Shown here: one piece after another, positions 16,963 through 27,384 of the stretch
Numbering within the stretch: the stretch's first letter is position 1
How the letters are laid out: the number at the start of each line of letters is the position of its first letter
NCBI GenBank assembly: GCA_050290865.1
Contig: JBNKIW010000011.1
Coordinates: 1-64,000, forward strand
Direction of reading: 5' to 3'
Length of the DNA: 64,000 nucleotides
From: JARRLC01 sp050290865
GTDB lineage: Bacteria > Pseudomonadota > Alphaproteobacteria > Rhizobiales > Rhodomicrobiaceae
Translations under genes and position numbers: made by a program
The notes under the pieces: model-generated
Seen by the model: the letters and a program-made list of their open reading frames with translations, nothing else
The model's database searches: none
Told to the model about the DNA's origin: nothing

Positions 16963-17370
16963 AATCCAGCTCCCCTATCTTGAAACCGCCCCTCTGTCGT
17001 GGCGGCTTGACGCACAAGTACCCCTTCGCACCAGTGATACCCAGCGGCGGACTTTACGCAAGCGTCAAGCGGCAGCGCAGGCCACAAGCTCTGGTTTTGC
17101 CTGGAGAATAATGATCACGCATAAGCTGCAGACACTCTACGGAATAGTCCTATAAGTAATTGAAACTACGTAAGTTTACGAAATTCGACGAAGCTACGCC
17201 CGCCCCCCCATGATGCCGCCATTGCCGGGGAACAGGTCGCATTTCTCCACCCTCTTGTTGCCCAAACGCAACGGCGAACGCGGGGGGCCGCCGCTGTCCA
17301 TGGAAACCCTCCGCGCTGCGGATCAATCGGCACGCGGGCCGCGAGCCCGTCTTCAGCAGCCGCCACCAGA
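16963..17370. other. Intergenic region between glnA terminator and fadL-like gene
   Basis: About 400 nt downstream of glnA and upstream of the fadL-like gene, both on the minus strand. It contains no recognisable gene. The part near 17150 is AT-rich and is the likely location of the porin promoter, but no clear -35/-10 pair was identified. Confidence 0.4.
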
Positions 17371-17403
17371 AAAGAAAAAGGGCAGCCAAACGGCGGCTGC
17401 CCC
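17371..17403 (-). terminator. Rho-independent terminator of glnA
   Basis: Read on the minus strand, GGCAGCC and GGCTGCC arms surround a 7-nt loop and are followed at once by CTTTTTCTTTTCT. It lies 27 nt after the glnA stop. Confidence 0.85.
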
Positions 17404-17429
17404 TGCAGGTCTTCTTGAGGAGAGTGGAA

Positions 17430-18839
17430 TTAGGCACTGTAATACAGGTCGAACTCTACCGGATGCGGCATCAAACGGAGGCGGTCCACCTCCTCCGTCT
17501 TCAACTCGATGTAAGCGTCGATCGCATCGTCGGTAAAGACTCCACCTTTCTTCAAGAATTCACGATCTTGGTCGAGACTTTCAAGGGCCTCGGACAATGA
17601 GCCGCACACCGTCGGGATGTTCTTCAGTTCCTCAGGCGGCAGGTCGTAGAGGTTCTTGTCGATCGGATCGCCCGGATGGATGCGGTTCATGATGCCGTCC
17701 ACACCGGCCATCAGCATGGCGGCAAAGCCCAGATAGGGGTTAGCGGTCGCATCGGGGAAGCGCACCTCGATACGCTTGGCCTTCGGGCCGGACACGATCG
17801 GGATACGGCAGGACGCCGAGCGGTTCCGCGACGAATAGGCGCGCAGCACCGGAGCCTCGTAACCCGGCACCAGACGCTTGTAGGAGTTGGTGGACGGATT
17901 GGTGAAGGCGTTGAGGGCCTTGGCATGCTTCAAAATGCCGCCGATGTAGAACAGGCAGGTCTCCGACAGGTCGGCATAGAGATTGCCGGCGAAAACCGGC
18001 GTGTCGCCCTTCCAGATCGACTGGTGGCAGTGCATGCCCGACCCGTTGTCACCGAAAACCGGCTTGGGCATGAAGGTCGCGGTCTTCCCGTAATTATGCG
18101 CCACCATATGGACGACGTATTTGTAGACCTGCAGATGGTCGGCCATGCGCGTCAGCGGACCGAACTTCACGCCGAGTTCGTGCTGGGCGGCGGCGACCTC
18201 GTGGTGATGCTTCTCGGTTACGACACCCATTTCCGACATGACGGTGAGCATTTCGGAGCGGATGTCCTGGGCGCTGTCGACCGGCGGGACGGGGAAATAG
18301 CCGCCCTTGGTGCGCGGACGATGGCCGAGATTGCCCATCTCATAATCGGTGCCCATGTTGCTCGGCAGTTCCGATGAATCGAGCTTGAAGCCGCAGTTGT
18401 AGGGGTCGGACGCGAAGCGCACATCGTCGAAAATGAAGAACTCGGCCTCGGGACCGAAAAAGACCTTGTCGCCGACGCCGGTCTCTTTCAGATAGGCTTC
18501 GGCCTTGCGGGCAATGCCGCGCGGGTCGCGCTCGTAGCGTTCACCGGTCAGCGGCTCCAGGACGTCGCAGAAGACCGCCAGGGTGGACTGTGCGAAGAAC
18601 GGATCCAAATGCGCGGTCTCGGTGTCCGGCATCAAGGTCATGTCGGATTCGTTGATGACCTTCCATCCGGCGATGGAGGAGCCGTCGAACATGATGCCCT
18701 CGGCGAAGGCCCCTTCGTCCATCAGCTTGGCTTCCATCGTCACGTGCTGCATTTTGCCGCGCGGGTCGGTGAAGCGCAGATCGACGAACTTGATGTCCTC
18801 GTCCTTGATCTTCTTGATGATTTCGGTCGCTGTCGTCAT
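17430..18839 (-). CDS. glnA: Glutamine synthetase, type I
   Basis: Condenses glutamate and ammonia to glutamine with ATP. From the ATG at 18839 (GGGAG upstream) it is 469 residues, the exact length typical of bacterial GSI. Signatures include VDLRFTDPRGK, FDGSSIAGW, GPEAEFFIFD, NGSGMHCHQS, and the adenylylation loop KNLYDLPPEE with the target tyrosine. This indicates GlnE-type regulation (GSI-beta). It lies directly downstream of glnB, about 150 nt away, and ends at a clear terminator. Confidence 0.98.
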   Translation of the reverse strand: MTTATEIIKKIKDEDIKFVDLRFTDPRGKMQHVTMEAKLMDEGAFAEGIMFDGSSIAGWKVINESDMTLMPDTETAHLDPFFAQSTLAVFCDVLEPLTGERYERDPRGIARKAEAYLKETGVGDKVFFGPEAEFFIFDDVRFASDPYNCGFKLDSSELPSNMGTDYEMGNLGHRPRTKGGYFPVPPVDSAQDIRSEMLTVMSEMGVVTEKHHHEVAAAQHELGVKFGPLTRMADHLQVYKYVVHMVAHNYGKTATFMPKPVFGDNGSGMHCHQSIWKGDTPVFAGNLYADLSETCLFYIGGILKHAKALNAFTNPSTNSYKRLVPGYEAPVLRAYSSRNRSASCRIPIVSGPKAKRIEVRFPDATANPYLGFAAMLMAGVDGIMNRIHPGDPIDKNLYDLPPEELKNIPTVCGSLSEALESLDQDREFLKKGGVFTDDAIDAYIELKTEEVDRLRLMPHPVEFDLYYSA

Positions 18840-18987
18840 TATACTCCCTCGTGCTGAGTTTTCGTTATGACTACCTGATGTCACGGGATCGGGCTTTCCG
18901 CCCATGCGTTGGAATAAGCAGTAAAAATTGAGCCGTCGGCGAGACAACAGACCGCACGGCTTCCGCAACTGCTACGGTTGAACAGGA

Positions 18988-19326
18988 TCAGATCGCGTTC
19001 ACCCCCGTTTCGCCGGTACGAATACGGATCGCGTCTTCGATCGTATACACGAAAATCTTGCCGTCGCCGATGCGACCCGTTTTCGCGGAGTTCTGGATGG
19101 TCTCGATGGCCTTTTCCACCATCTCATCAGCGAGAACAATCTCAATTTTTACCTTAGGCAGGAAATCGACAACATATTCCGCACCGCGATAAAGCTCGGT
19201 GTGCCCCTTCTGCCTGCCAAAACCTTTTGCTTCCGTAACAGTAATGCCCTGCAAGCCTATTTCCTGGAGGGCTTCCTTCACCTCATCGAGCTTGAAAGGC
19301 TTGATGATGGCTTCAATCTTCTTCAT
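18988..19326 (-). CDS. glnB: Nitrogen regulatory protein PII
   Basis: 112-residue PII signal protein that senses 2-oxoglutarate, ATP/ADP and, through uridylylation, glutamine. It starts MKKIEAIIKPFKLDEV. The T-loop GHTELYRGAEYVVDF contains Tyr51, the uridylylation site, and the C-terminal IRTGE motif is present. The ATG at 19326 is chosen because it gives the family-standard N-terminus. It is expressed ahead of glnA from a sigma-54-type promoter at 19370-19385. Confidence 0.97.
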   Translation of the reverse strand: MKKIEAIIKPFKLDEVKEALQEIGLQGITVTEAKGFGRQKGHTELYRGAEYVVDFLPKVKIEIVLADEMVEKAIETIQNSAKTGRIGDGKIFVYTIEDAIRIRTGETGVNAI

Positions 19327-19369
19327 GCAGGCTCTCCCACGCCGAAATACCGATCCACTGCACCGCAGT

Positions 19370-19385
19370 AGCATTCCCTATGCCA
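19370..19385 (-). promoter_or_regulatory. Sigma-54 (-24/-12) promoter of glnB-glnA
   Basis: On the minus strand the sequence TGGCATAGGGAATGCT matches the TGGCAC-N5-TTGCW consensus, with GG and GC exactly 10 nt apart. It lies 44 nt upstream of the glnB start, so transcription would begin about 30 nt before the gene. With the NtrC site upstream, it predicts nitrogen-limitation control. Confidence 0.85.
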
Positions 19386-19487
19386 AATGCCGACTAAAAA
19401 ATTATATATAAATATCAATACATTAGTCATGAGCAGGAGATTTCACGCTCCATGTATGTGCATATTTTTGCCTAAATGATGACCATC

Positions 19488-19504
19488 TGCACATTCCTTG
19501 TGCA
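19488..19504. promoter_or_regulatory. NtrC binding site upstream of glnB
   Basis: TGCAC-ATTCCTT-GTGCA is a perfect dyad matching the 17-bp NtrC consensus (TGCAC-N7-GTGCA). It lies about 110 bp upstream of the -24/-12 element, a normal distance for an enhancer site. It also lies about 180 bp upstream of the divergent nnrD gene. Confidence 0.8.
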
Positions 19505-19685
19505 AAAGGGACCGTCCTCACCCGCGCTCCAGCGGCCGCGGTGCGGCAACTCAACACCCAAAAGGAAATACCTTTTTCTCTACCATTTTCTCCACCTCGC
19601 CATAAATTTCGGTTACAGTGCGTCCCTGTCTCACCCTAGGATCCACTAGGGGTCCATTCGCATTACAAATTCAGTAGGCAATCCA

Positions 19686-21176
19686 TTGCTCGAACTTCTC
19701 ACAGCGGAAGAGATGGGCCGCGCCGAACGGCTCACGATTGAGGGCGGTGTTCCCGCCCTCACTTTGATGGAAAATGCGGGCAAGAGCGTCACCGAGGAGG
19801 TTGTCCGGCGGTTCCCACGCGGCAGCAAAGTCGTCGTGCTTTGCGGACCGGGCAACAACGGCGGCGACGGCTTTGTCTCGGCGCGATCCCTGCGCGAGCG
19901 CGGCTACCAGGTGCGTCTGGCGCTGCTCGGCAAACCGGAAGATCTCACGCGCGACGCTAAGGAAATGGCGCGCCGCTGGGACGAGTCGATCGAACCGATG
20001 ACCGAGAACTCGATCAATGGCGCGGAGGTCATTGTCGATGCGATCTGGGGCTCCGGCCTGCGCGGTCCGGTGAACGGCGTCCCCGCGCAGCTCATCGAAG
20101 ACGCCACCGCGCGCGATCTCCCGGTCGTCGCCATTGACGTGCCCACCGGCCTCGACATGACCCACGGCATTGTCCACGGCGTCGCGTTCAAGGCGGTGGC
20201 GACCGTCACGTTCTTCCGCCGCAAGACGGGCCATGTGCTGCTGCCCGGACGACGCTATTGCGGCCAGGTCCGTACCGTCGATATCGGCATTCCCGCCTCA
20301 GTGTTGTCGGAAGTTCAGCCGCAGACCTTTCTCAACGAGCCGGATTTCTGGCTGCGCTATTTCCCGCGCCTCAAGCCGGAAGGGCACAAATACGACCGCG
20401 GACATGCCGTGGTCGTATCCGGGCCCATGGAAAGCACCGGCGCGGCCCGGATGGCGGCCCAGTCAGCGCTGCGGGTGGGCGCAGGGCTGTGCACGGTGGC
20501 AACGTCGAAATCCGCGTTCTATATCAATGCCGCACAGCTGCTGTCGATCATGGTGGGAGCATTCGATGGCCCTGCGGGGCTTGCAGCGTATCTCGCCGAT
20601 CCACGCCTCAACGCCGTCCTCATAGGACCGGGCGCGGGTGTCTCCGCCGAGACGCGCGATCTTGTCGCGGCCGTCCTGTCCACCGACGCAACCGCCGTGC
20701 TCGATGCCGACGCCCTGACCTCCTTCAAGGAGAACCCGCAGGAACTGTTCGATCTGGTCCGCAACCGTCCGGCGCCGACCATTCTGACCCCGCATGCGGG
20801 CGAATTCGCACGCATCTTCCCCGAACTCGACAATGCCGAGTCGAAGCTCCTTCAGACCAAGCGCGCGGCAGAGATTTCGGGTGGCGTCATCCTCTTCAAG
20901 GGGCCGGACACCGTCATCGCCGCCCCCGACGGCCTCGCCGCAATCAATGAGAGCGCTCCGCCATGGTTGGCGACGGCGGGCACGGGCGACGTGCTGGCCG
21001 GGCTCATCACCGGACTGTCCGCGCAGGGCATGGCGGCGCTCGACGCGGCCGTGGCGGCGGTATGGATGCATGCCGAGCTTGCGCGCACCTACGGGCCGGG
21101 GATGATCGCTGAAGACATGGCCGGAATGCTGCCGGACCTCCTGAAAAAGCTGGACAAGAAGGTGAAGCTGTTCTAA
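19686..21176 (+). CDS. nnrD: Bifunctional NAD(P)H-hydrate epimerase / ADP-dependent NAD(P)H-hydrate dehydratase
   Basis: Repairs hydrated NAD(P)H. The 496 residues comprise an N-terminal YjeF/NnrE epimerase domain (CGPGNNGGDGFV, and the Asp-containing VDAIWGSGLRGPV) and a C-terminal ribokinase-like NnrD dehydratase domain (GHAVVVSGPMESTGAA, LTPHAGEFARIF, GTGDVLAGLITG). The start appears to be a TTG at 19686, because no ATG fits the conserved N-terminus. It is divergent from glnB, an arrangement frequently seen in Alphaproteobacteria. Fused NnrE-NnrD enzymes are common. Confidence 0.94.
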   Translation: MLELLTAEEMGRAERLTIEGGVPALTLMENAGKSVTEEVVRRFPRGSKVVVLCGPGNNGGDGFVSARSLRERGYQVRLALLGKPEDLTRDAKEMARRWDESIEPMTENSINGAEVIVDAIWGSGLRGPVNGVPAQLIEDATARDLPVVAIDVPTGLDMTHGIVHGVAFKAVATVTFFRRKTGHVLLPGRRYCGQVRTVDIGIPASVLSEVQPQTFLNEPDFWLRYFPRLKPEGHKYDRGHAVVVSGPMESTGAARMAAQSALRVGAGLCTVATSKSAFYINAAQLLSIMVGAFDGPAGLAAYLADPRLNAVLIGPGAGVSAETRDLVAAVLSTDATAVLDADALTSFKENPQELFDLVRNRPAPTILTPHAGEFARIFPELDNAESKLLQTKRAAEISGGVILFKGPDTVIAAPDGLAAINESAPPWLATAGTGDVLAGLITGLSAQGMAALDAAVAAVWMHAELARTYGPGMIAEDMAGMLPDLLKKLDKKVKLF

Positions 21177-21236
21177 TCGCGCGGCGGCGCCCGTGGCAGG
21201 ACCACGCCCGGGTGTTGTCACGGCCCGCGACCATGA

Positions 21237-22184
21237 TCAGGCGTTCTGCTCATCGTTGTCCGGCCGGCCGGCCTGAACCTGCTGCACCGTGAGAAGCGCA
21301 TCGCGGATTTGCCCCGCGAGATCGTTCAGCACGCCCGGCGAATGCGGCACCAGAACGGTGTTCGATTTCGCCGTGGCCCCGATTTCCTTCAGCGTGTCGA
21401 AATACTGCGTCATCAGCACAAGGTTCATCACGTCGTGCGGGGTGGCGCCGGGCACGCTGTCGCTGAAGACCGTGACCGATTCCCGCAACCCCTCCACGAT
21501 AGCCTTGCGCTGATCGGCGATACCCTTGCCCTGCAGCGCCTTGCTCTGTGCCTCGGCCTCGGCGGCCTTGACCTTCAGAATGCGGTCCGCCTCGCCCCTC
21601 TCATTGGCGGCGACGCGCAGGCGCTGCGCGGCATTGATCTCGTTCATCGCCACCTTGACCGTCGTGTCGGGCTCGATATCGGTGACCAGCGCCTTCACGA
21701 AGTCATAGCCGAATTCGTCCATCGTATGGGACAACTCGCTCTTGATCGCGTCGGCGATTTCATCCTTCTTCTCAAAGACGTCATCGAGTTTCATGCGTGG
21801 AACGCGTGCACGCACGACGTCGAAAACGAAGGACGTTATCTGCATATCCGAATTGTCGAGCTTGTAGAATGCCTCGTAAACCTTGGCCGGTTTGACAAAA
21901 TATTGAACCGCAACGGTCAGATGGACGAAAACATTGTCCTCGGTCTTGGTCTCGACCTTCACATCGAGCTGCTGGACCCGCAGGCTGAGTTGCCCGGCCA
22001 CGACCTCGATGAAGGGGATCTTCGCGTTCAGCCCCGATTTTGCCACCCGGACGAAACGCCCGAAGCGCTGGACGACAGCAGCGGTCTGCTGCTGCACCGT
22101 AAACAGCGTCATTACGGCAATGATCAACAGGAGCCCGAAAAAGAAGAGATAAGGCAGCGCCGAACTCAGCCAGCTTTCTTCCAT
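21237..22184 (-). CDS. SPFH-domain membrane protein (stomatin/HflK-like)
   Basis: 315 residues from the ATG at 22184, with AAAGGAG about 10 nt upstream. One N-terminal membrane helix (LPYLFFFGLLLIIAVMTLF) is followed by a band-7/SPFH domain (VQRFGRFVRVAKSGLNAKIPF, DNVFVHLTVAVQYFV) and an Ala/Glu-rich coiled-coil (RILKVKAAEAEAQSKALQG). Such proteins form membrane microdomain scaffolds. No NfeD-type partner is adjacent, and the specific partner is unknown. Convergent with nnrD. Confidence 0.88.
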   Translation of the reverse strand: MEESWLSSALPYLFFFGLLLIIAVMTLFTVQQQTAAVVQRFGRFVRVAKSGLNAKIPFIEVVAGQLSLRVQQLDVKVETKTEDNVFVHLTVAVQYFVKPAKVYEAFYKLDNSDMQITSFVFDVVRARVPRMKLDDVFEKKDEIADAIKSELSHTMDEFGYDFVKALVTDIEPDTTVKVAMNEINAAQRLRVAANERGEADRILKVKAAEAEAQSKALQGKGIADQRKAIVEGLRESVTVFSDSVPGATPHDVMNLVLMTQYFDTLKEIGATAKSNTVLVPHSPGVLNDLAGQIRDALLTVQQVQAGRPDNDEQNA

Positions 22185-22359
22185 AACCAATCACTCCTTT
22201 GGAGCTTCACGCCGTTCGCATCCACGCAAGCGCCCTCCACAGGATCGCGCGCGCATTCATCAGTAGCATGTCATTCTGAATCTTGAGTGAAAGGAGAGGG
22301 GAGGAAAGAGGCCGGGCACTGTTTCAGATCGCTATGAAGCGCCGCCGGCCGCTGCTATC

Positions 22360-23661
22360 ATGCCGCCGATGACCTTTCGCAAAACGCTCCCCATCGCTCT
22401 GGCGGCGCTCGCCGCGTTACCGGGCGTCATGCCTGTTTCGGCTGCGCCCGCCAAGCCCAGCCGCACCGAGATTCTAGCCAGAAGCTGCCGCGCACCGGGC
22501 GCCTGGATCAGCGTGAAGAGGGGCGCGGTCATGGCCCCCGGCACATTCTTCGCCTACCTCAAGAGCAAGCCGGTCATGCTCCTCGGCGAACACCACGATT
22601 CCGCGGAACATCATCGCTGGCAGTTGCAGACCCTTGCCGCGCTTTACGGCCGCGGGGCAAAACTGGTGATCGGACTGGAGATGGTCCCGCGCCGTCTGCA
22701 GCCCGCGCTGGACCGCTGGGTCAAAGGCGAACTGACGGAGAAAGCGTTTCTGGATGCTGTCGAGTGGCGGCGCGTCTGGGGATACGATGCAGCGCTCTAC
22801 CTGCCGCTGCTGCATTTCGCCCGCATGAACCGCGTGCCCCTGGTGGCGCTGAATGTCGAGCGTGCTCTGGTATCGCGTGTTGCGGCGGAGGGCTGGGCGG
22901 CCATACCCGAGAACGAGCGCGAAGAGGTGACAGACCCCGCCCCCGCGTCCGCCGCTTATCGGCGCCGTCTCGCCAAGGTCTACGCTCAGAAGGAGGCGTT
23001 CAAGGCCAAGCAGCCAGAGGTGCGCCACGGCAAGCCAGCGTCCCTGCCCGCTGATCACAGCCCTGAGCCGCAGGCGGACGAGAAGAAGCTGGCGGAAATC
23101 GACGCGAAGCCCGAGTTCCAGCGCTTCGTCGAAGCGCAGCTCCTGTGGGACCGTGCGATGGCAGAGGGGCTTGCGGCGGCGAAGGCGCGGACCCCCGGCG
23201 CGCTGATCGTGGGCGTGATGGGGGCAGGGCATGCCGAACACAGACACGGCGTCCCGCATCAACTGGCGGCACTCGGTATAAAAGACAGCGCCACGCTGAT
23301 CCCGGTGGAGGCTGGCGAGGATTGCGGCAAGCTTCCGGCGGACTACGCCCTTGCCGTTTTCACGGTAAAACCGCTCGAGGCCGAGGCGGAAAGGCGTCCC
23401 AGGCTGGGCGTCATGCTCAACACGCGAGACGGCGCGGCGCTCATCACCGGTGTCCTGCCGGACAGCGTCGCCGCGGCCACGGGGCTACGCAAACGCGACA
23501 AGATCGTCCGCGCGGCAGGTGTCGCGATCCGCAGCGCCGCCGATCTCAGCGAGGTCGTTTCCCGGCAGGCACCCGGCACATGGCTGCCCCTGACGGTCCG
23601 GCGCGGGCGCAAAACTGTCAAGCTTGTTGCCAAATTTAACCCGCCCCCCGCAGCCAAGTAA
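22360..23661 (+). CDS. ChaN-family (iron-regulated) protein with C-terminal PDZ domain
   Basis: 433 residues. A signal peptide (about residues 1-28, ending VSAAPA) indicates export. The ChaN domain, residues about 60-330, shows PVMLLGEHHDSAEHHRW near its start and GVMGAGHAEHRHGVPHQL near its end. Family members in other bacteria bind haem. The last 90 residues form a PDZ domain (RPRLGVMLNTRDGAALITG, VLPDSVAAATGLRKRDKIV). It is probably a periplasmic haem- or peptide-binding protein; its precise role is unknown. It is the last gene before the reductive TCA cluster. Confidence 0.82.
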   Translation: MPPMTFRKTLPIALAALAALPGVMPVSAAPAKPSRTEILARSCRAPGAWISVKRGAVMAPGTFFAYLKSKPVMLLGEHHDSAEHHRWQLQTLAALYGRGAKLVIGLEMVPRRLQPALDRWVKGELTEKAFLDAVEWRRVWGYDAALYLPLLHFARMNRVPLVALNVERALVSRVAAEGWAAIPENEREEVTDPAPASAAYRRRLAKVYAQKEAFKAKQPEVRHGKPASLPADHSPEPQADEKKLAEIDAKPEFQRFVEAQLLWDRAMAEGLAAAKARTPGALIVGVMGAGHAEHRHGVPHQLAALGIKDSATLIPVEAGEDCGKLPADYALAVFTVKPLEAEAERRPRLGVMLNTRDGAALITGVLPDSVAAATGLRKRDKIVRAAGVAIRSAADLSEVVSRQAPGTWLPLTVRRGRKTVKLVAKFNPPPAAK

Positions 23662-24089
23662 CCAGCTAATAGCCTCCCACACACGCATCGTCATGCGTCA
23701 TTTTGCTGCAAAGAAAATGGGCGACAATGCATCATGATGCATATTTTGCAGCGCAAAAATTGCTGCAACTGCGGTGATGCTACCGTTTTTCACCTAGATA
23801 CGAAGATGAATGTAGGATTTAAATTGCATATTACGCAAATGCCTCGCAAAGCGATCCCGAGCGGCGCTGTAAAATAAGTCCAACTCATTCCGGTAGTTAA
23901 AAAAAATAATCAGAACCCACAAAAAAAATAAATGGTGATCGCACGCACTTGCGTTCACATTTGCTTAATCCTTAAGAACAAGACGCCAGCACTCAAGAGA
24001 TACTTGGCCGCCTTCACCGCCGGGTACCCACAGTCCTGCCGTGCTTAAGCAGATTATTTCGCAGCACTTTTACGAAAAACCGGTGGCAG
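23662..24089. promoter_or_regulatory. AT-rich control region upstream of the rTCA/Hdr cluster
   Basis: 428 nt, markedly more AT-rich than its surroundings, with no ORF. It contains the perfect 14-bp dyad TGCATCATGATGCA at 23728-23741. A second dyad, TTTTGC-AGC-GCAAAA, lies at 23744-23758, and outer arms TTGCAGC / GCTGCAA span 23746-23768. The block ATGCGTCATTTTGCTGCAAA near 23693-23712 is echoed by ATGCATATTTTGCAGCGCAAA at 23736-23756. This clustering looks like tandem operators. A weak stem ACGCAT/ATGCGT at 23683-23698 may end chaN transcription. No promoter is assigned. Confidence 0.55.
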
Positions 24090-24971
24090 ATGAAGTTGAG
24101 CTATTACCCCGGCTGCACGATGAAAGCCCATGCGGCGAACTTCGAATCGTCGCTGCTTTATTCGATGAAACAACTCGGGGTCGACGTCGAGGAAATCGAC
24201 CGCTGGAACTGCTGTGGCACCGTCTCCTCACTGGCCGAGGACGACGCCATGCGGCAGCTCGCGCCAATCCGCAATCTGATCCGCGTCCGGGAAGCCAACG
24301 CTTCGCGCGTCATGACGGCCTGCGCGATGTGTTCCAACGTGCTGAAACGCGCCAATGCGCGAGTGAAGGCCGAGCCGGCGCTTCTTGAGCGCATGAACGG
24401 CTTCATGAGCGATGAGCCGGTTGCTTACGAGGGCGACGTCGGCGTCCTTCACACGCTGGAAGTGCTGAACGAGTTGAAGGCCGACGCGCGTTCCGTGGCG
24501 TCACGCGTCGTCAAGCCGTTGGGCGGCCTGCGCGTCGCTTCCTATTACGGCTGCCTCCTGGTGCGCCCGCGCTCCATCGCTTTCGACAATGTCGAAGACC
24601 CGCAGCTTCTGGACGAACTGGTGCTCGCGCTCGGCGGCCAGCCGGTCGATTTCTCGCACAAGACCGAATGCTGCGGCGCGTACCAGACGGTGGACAAGCC
24701 CGAGATCATCGCTGGACGCACCTATCAGATCCTCACCGACGCGCGCGAGGAGGGTGCGGAGATGGTGGTGGTGAGCTGTCCCTTGTGCGCGTTCAACCTC
24801 GATCAGCGCCAGCAGATCACACGTCGCCTTCATCCGGATTTCGAAGGGCTGCCCGTCGTCTACTTCACACAACTTATGGCCATTGCCTTCGGCTGCGAGG
24901 AGAGCGTGCTGAAGCTGGACCTCCATTACATTTCTCCGCGCACGGTGCTGGCGGAGAAAGGGCTGCTATGA
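24090..24971 (+). CDS. hdrB: Heterodisulfide reductase subunit B-like (CCG domain) protein
   Basis: 293 residues with two cysteine-rich CCG domains. The first is visible as MKLSYYPGCT, NCCGTVSSLAE and CAMC. The second is SYYGC, ECCGAYQT and SCPLCAFN. In methanogen HdrB these bind the two noncubane 4Fe-4S clusters of the disulfide site. Related CCG proteins serve as subunits of soluble fumarate reductases and of the SdhE type. It is the first gene of the run, 14 nt before korD. Its HdrC partner lies 20 kb away at the other end, after frdA. The natural acceptor is therefore open: a disulfide, or electron relay to FrdAB. Confidence 0.88.
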   Translation: MKLSYYPGCTMKAHAANFESSLLYSMKQLGVDVEEIDRWNCCGTVSSLAEDDAMRQLAPIRNLIRVREANASRVMTACAMCSNVLKRANARVKAEPALLERMNGFMSDEPVAYEGDVGVLHTLEVLNELKADARSVASRVVKPLGGLRVASYYGCLLVRPRSIAFDNVEDPQLLDELVLALGGQPVDFSHKTECCGAYQTVDKPEIIAGRTYQILTDAREEGAEMVVVSCPLCAFNLDQRQQITRRLHPDFEGLPVVYFTQLMAIAFGCEESVLKLDLHYISPRTVLAEKGLL

Positions 24972-24984
24972 GGGGGACCAGAAA

Positions 24985-25234
24985 ATGATGTTCGGCAATC
25001 TGAAACCGGCCTACGGCAGGGTCATCATCAACCCGAACTGGTGCAAGGGCTGCGGCTTTTGCGTCGCCTACTGCCCGACGGGCGCACTCGAAATGTCCAA
25101 GGGTTACAACGCCAAAGGCTACCATCCGCCGTTGGTGAAATCAGCGAATGACTGCCGCGATTGCAAATTCTGCGAGAGGGTTTGTCCGGAATTTGCAATC
25201 TTTGTGACGTCCGTCAATGATGAGGTTGAGACTA

Positions 25235-25254
<20 letters not shown>
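24985..25254 (+). CDS. korD: 2-oxoglutarate:ferredoxin oxidoreductase, delta (ferredoxin) subunit
   Basis: 89-residue protein with two 4Fe-4S motifs, CKGCGFCVAYCP and CRDCKFCERVCP, fitting the ferredoxin-like delta subunit of four-subunit 2-oxoacid oxidoreductases. It starts at the ATG at 24985 after GAGGGGGACC. Its 3' end overlaps korA by about 20 nt. The D-A-B-C gene order is the usual one for 2-oxoglutarate enzymes. Confidence 0.93.
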
Positions 25255-26412
<1,158 letters not shown>

Positions 26413-26416
<4 letters not shown>

Positions 26417-27384
26417 ATGCTCCTGAACAAGCGGTAGACGACGCGACCTTCCGCAAAGAAAACCCGATGGCCGAGTTCCTCCGCATGGAGCGGATGCCGC
26501 ATATCTGGTGTCCGGGCTGCGGCATCGGCACGGTGGTGACGTCCTTCGCCGAGGCCGTCAAGGCCAGCGGCATGGACATGGACAAGATCGCCGTGGTGTC
26601 CGGTATCGGCTGCACGGGGCGCGTCGCGGGTTATGTCAAGTTCGACTCGTTCCATACCACGCATGGCCGCGCCATCCCGTTCGCGACCGGCCTGAAGCTC
26701 GCCAATCCCGAGCTGAAAGTGGTGGTGATCTCGGGCGACGGCGATCTGACCAGCATCGGCGGCAACCATCTCATCCACGCCGCGCGGCGCAACATGGACT
26801 TGACCGTCATCTGTGTGAACAACTTCACCTATGGCATGACGGGCGGGCAGGTGACGCCGACGACGCCGACCACGGCCAACGCCTCCACGACGCCTTACGG
26901 CAACTACGAGGCGCCGTTCAGCCTGCCGTTCCTGGTCGATGCGTCCGGTGCGACCTTTGTCGCGCGCTGGACGTCGCTTCATGCCCGCAACATTACGAAA
27001 TCCATCGGAGAGGCACTGCAGCACAAGGGCTTCTCCTTCATCGAAGTCATTGCGCCCTGCACGACGCTTTACCAGCGCCGCAACCGCCTCGGCGACGGCC
27101 TGGACGCGCTGCATTACTACCGCGATGACGCGGGCATCGAACATGGCCTGGACACCCGTATGGCGGACATCGGCTACCAGGGCAACATCGCCATGGGCAA
27201 GTTCGTGGACCGGGAGAAGCCGACCTATCTCGATGCGATGAAGGCTCATTACGTCAACGTGATCGGCGACGACTACGAACTCTACGGCAAGACGCCGATG
27301 GAGAAGAAGGCCGAGGAAGAGGCACGCAAGACCGCGACCGGCGCCGCCGACGACCCGGTAGACCATGGCGGGGATGACGACTGA
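26413..27384 (+). CDS. korB: 2-oxoglutarate:ferredoxin oxidoreductase, beta subunit
   Basis: 323 residues with the thiamine-diphosphate site and a 4Fe-4S cluster. Visible are WCPGCGIGTV, SGIGCTGR, GDGDLTSIGGNHLIHA (TPP motif) and NNFTYGMTGGQVTPTTP, the latter typical of 2-oxoglutarate-type beta chains. The ATG at 26413 overlaps the korA stop. A charged C-terminal tail (KKAEEEARKTATG, DDPVDHGGDDD) is longer than usual. Translationally coupled to korA upstream and korC downstream. Confidence 0.94.
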
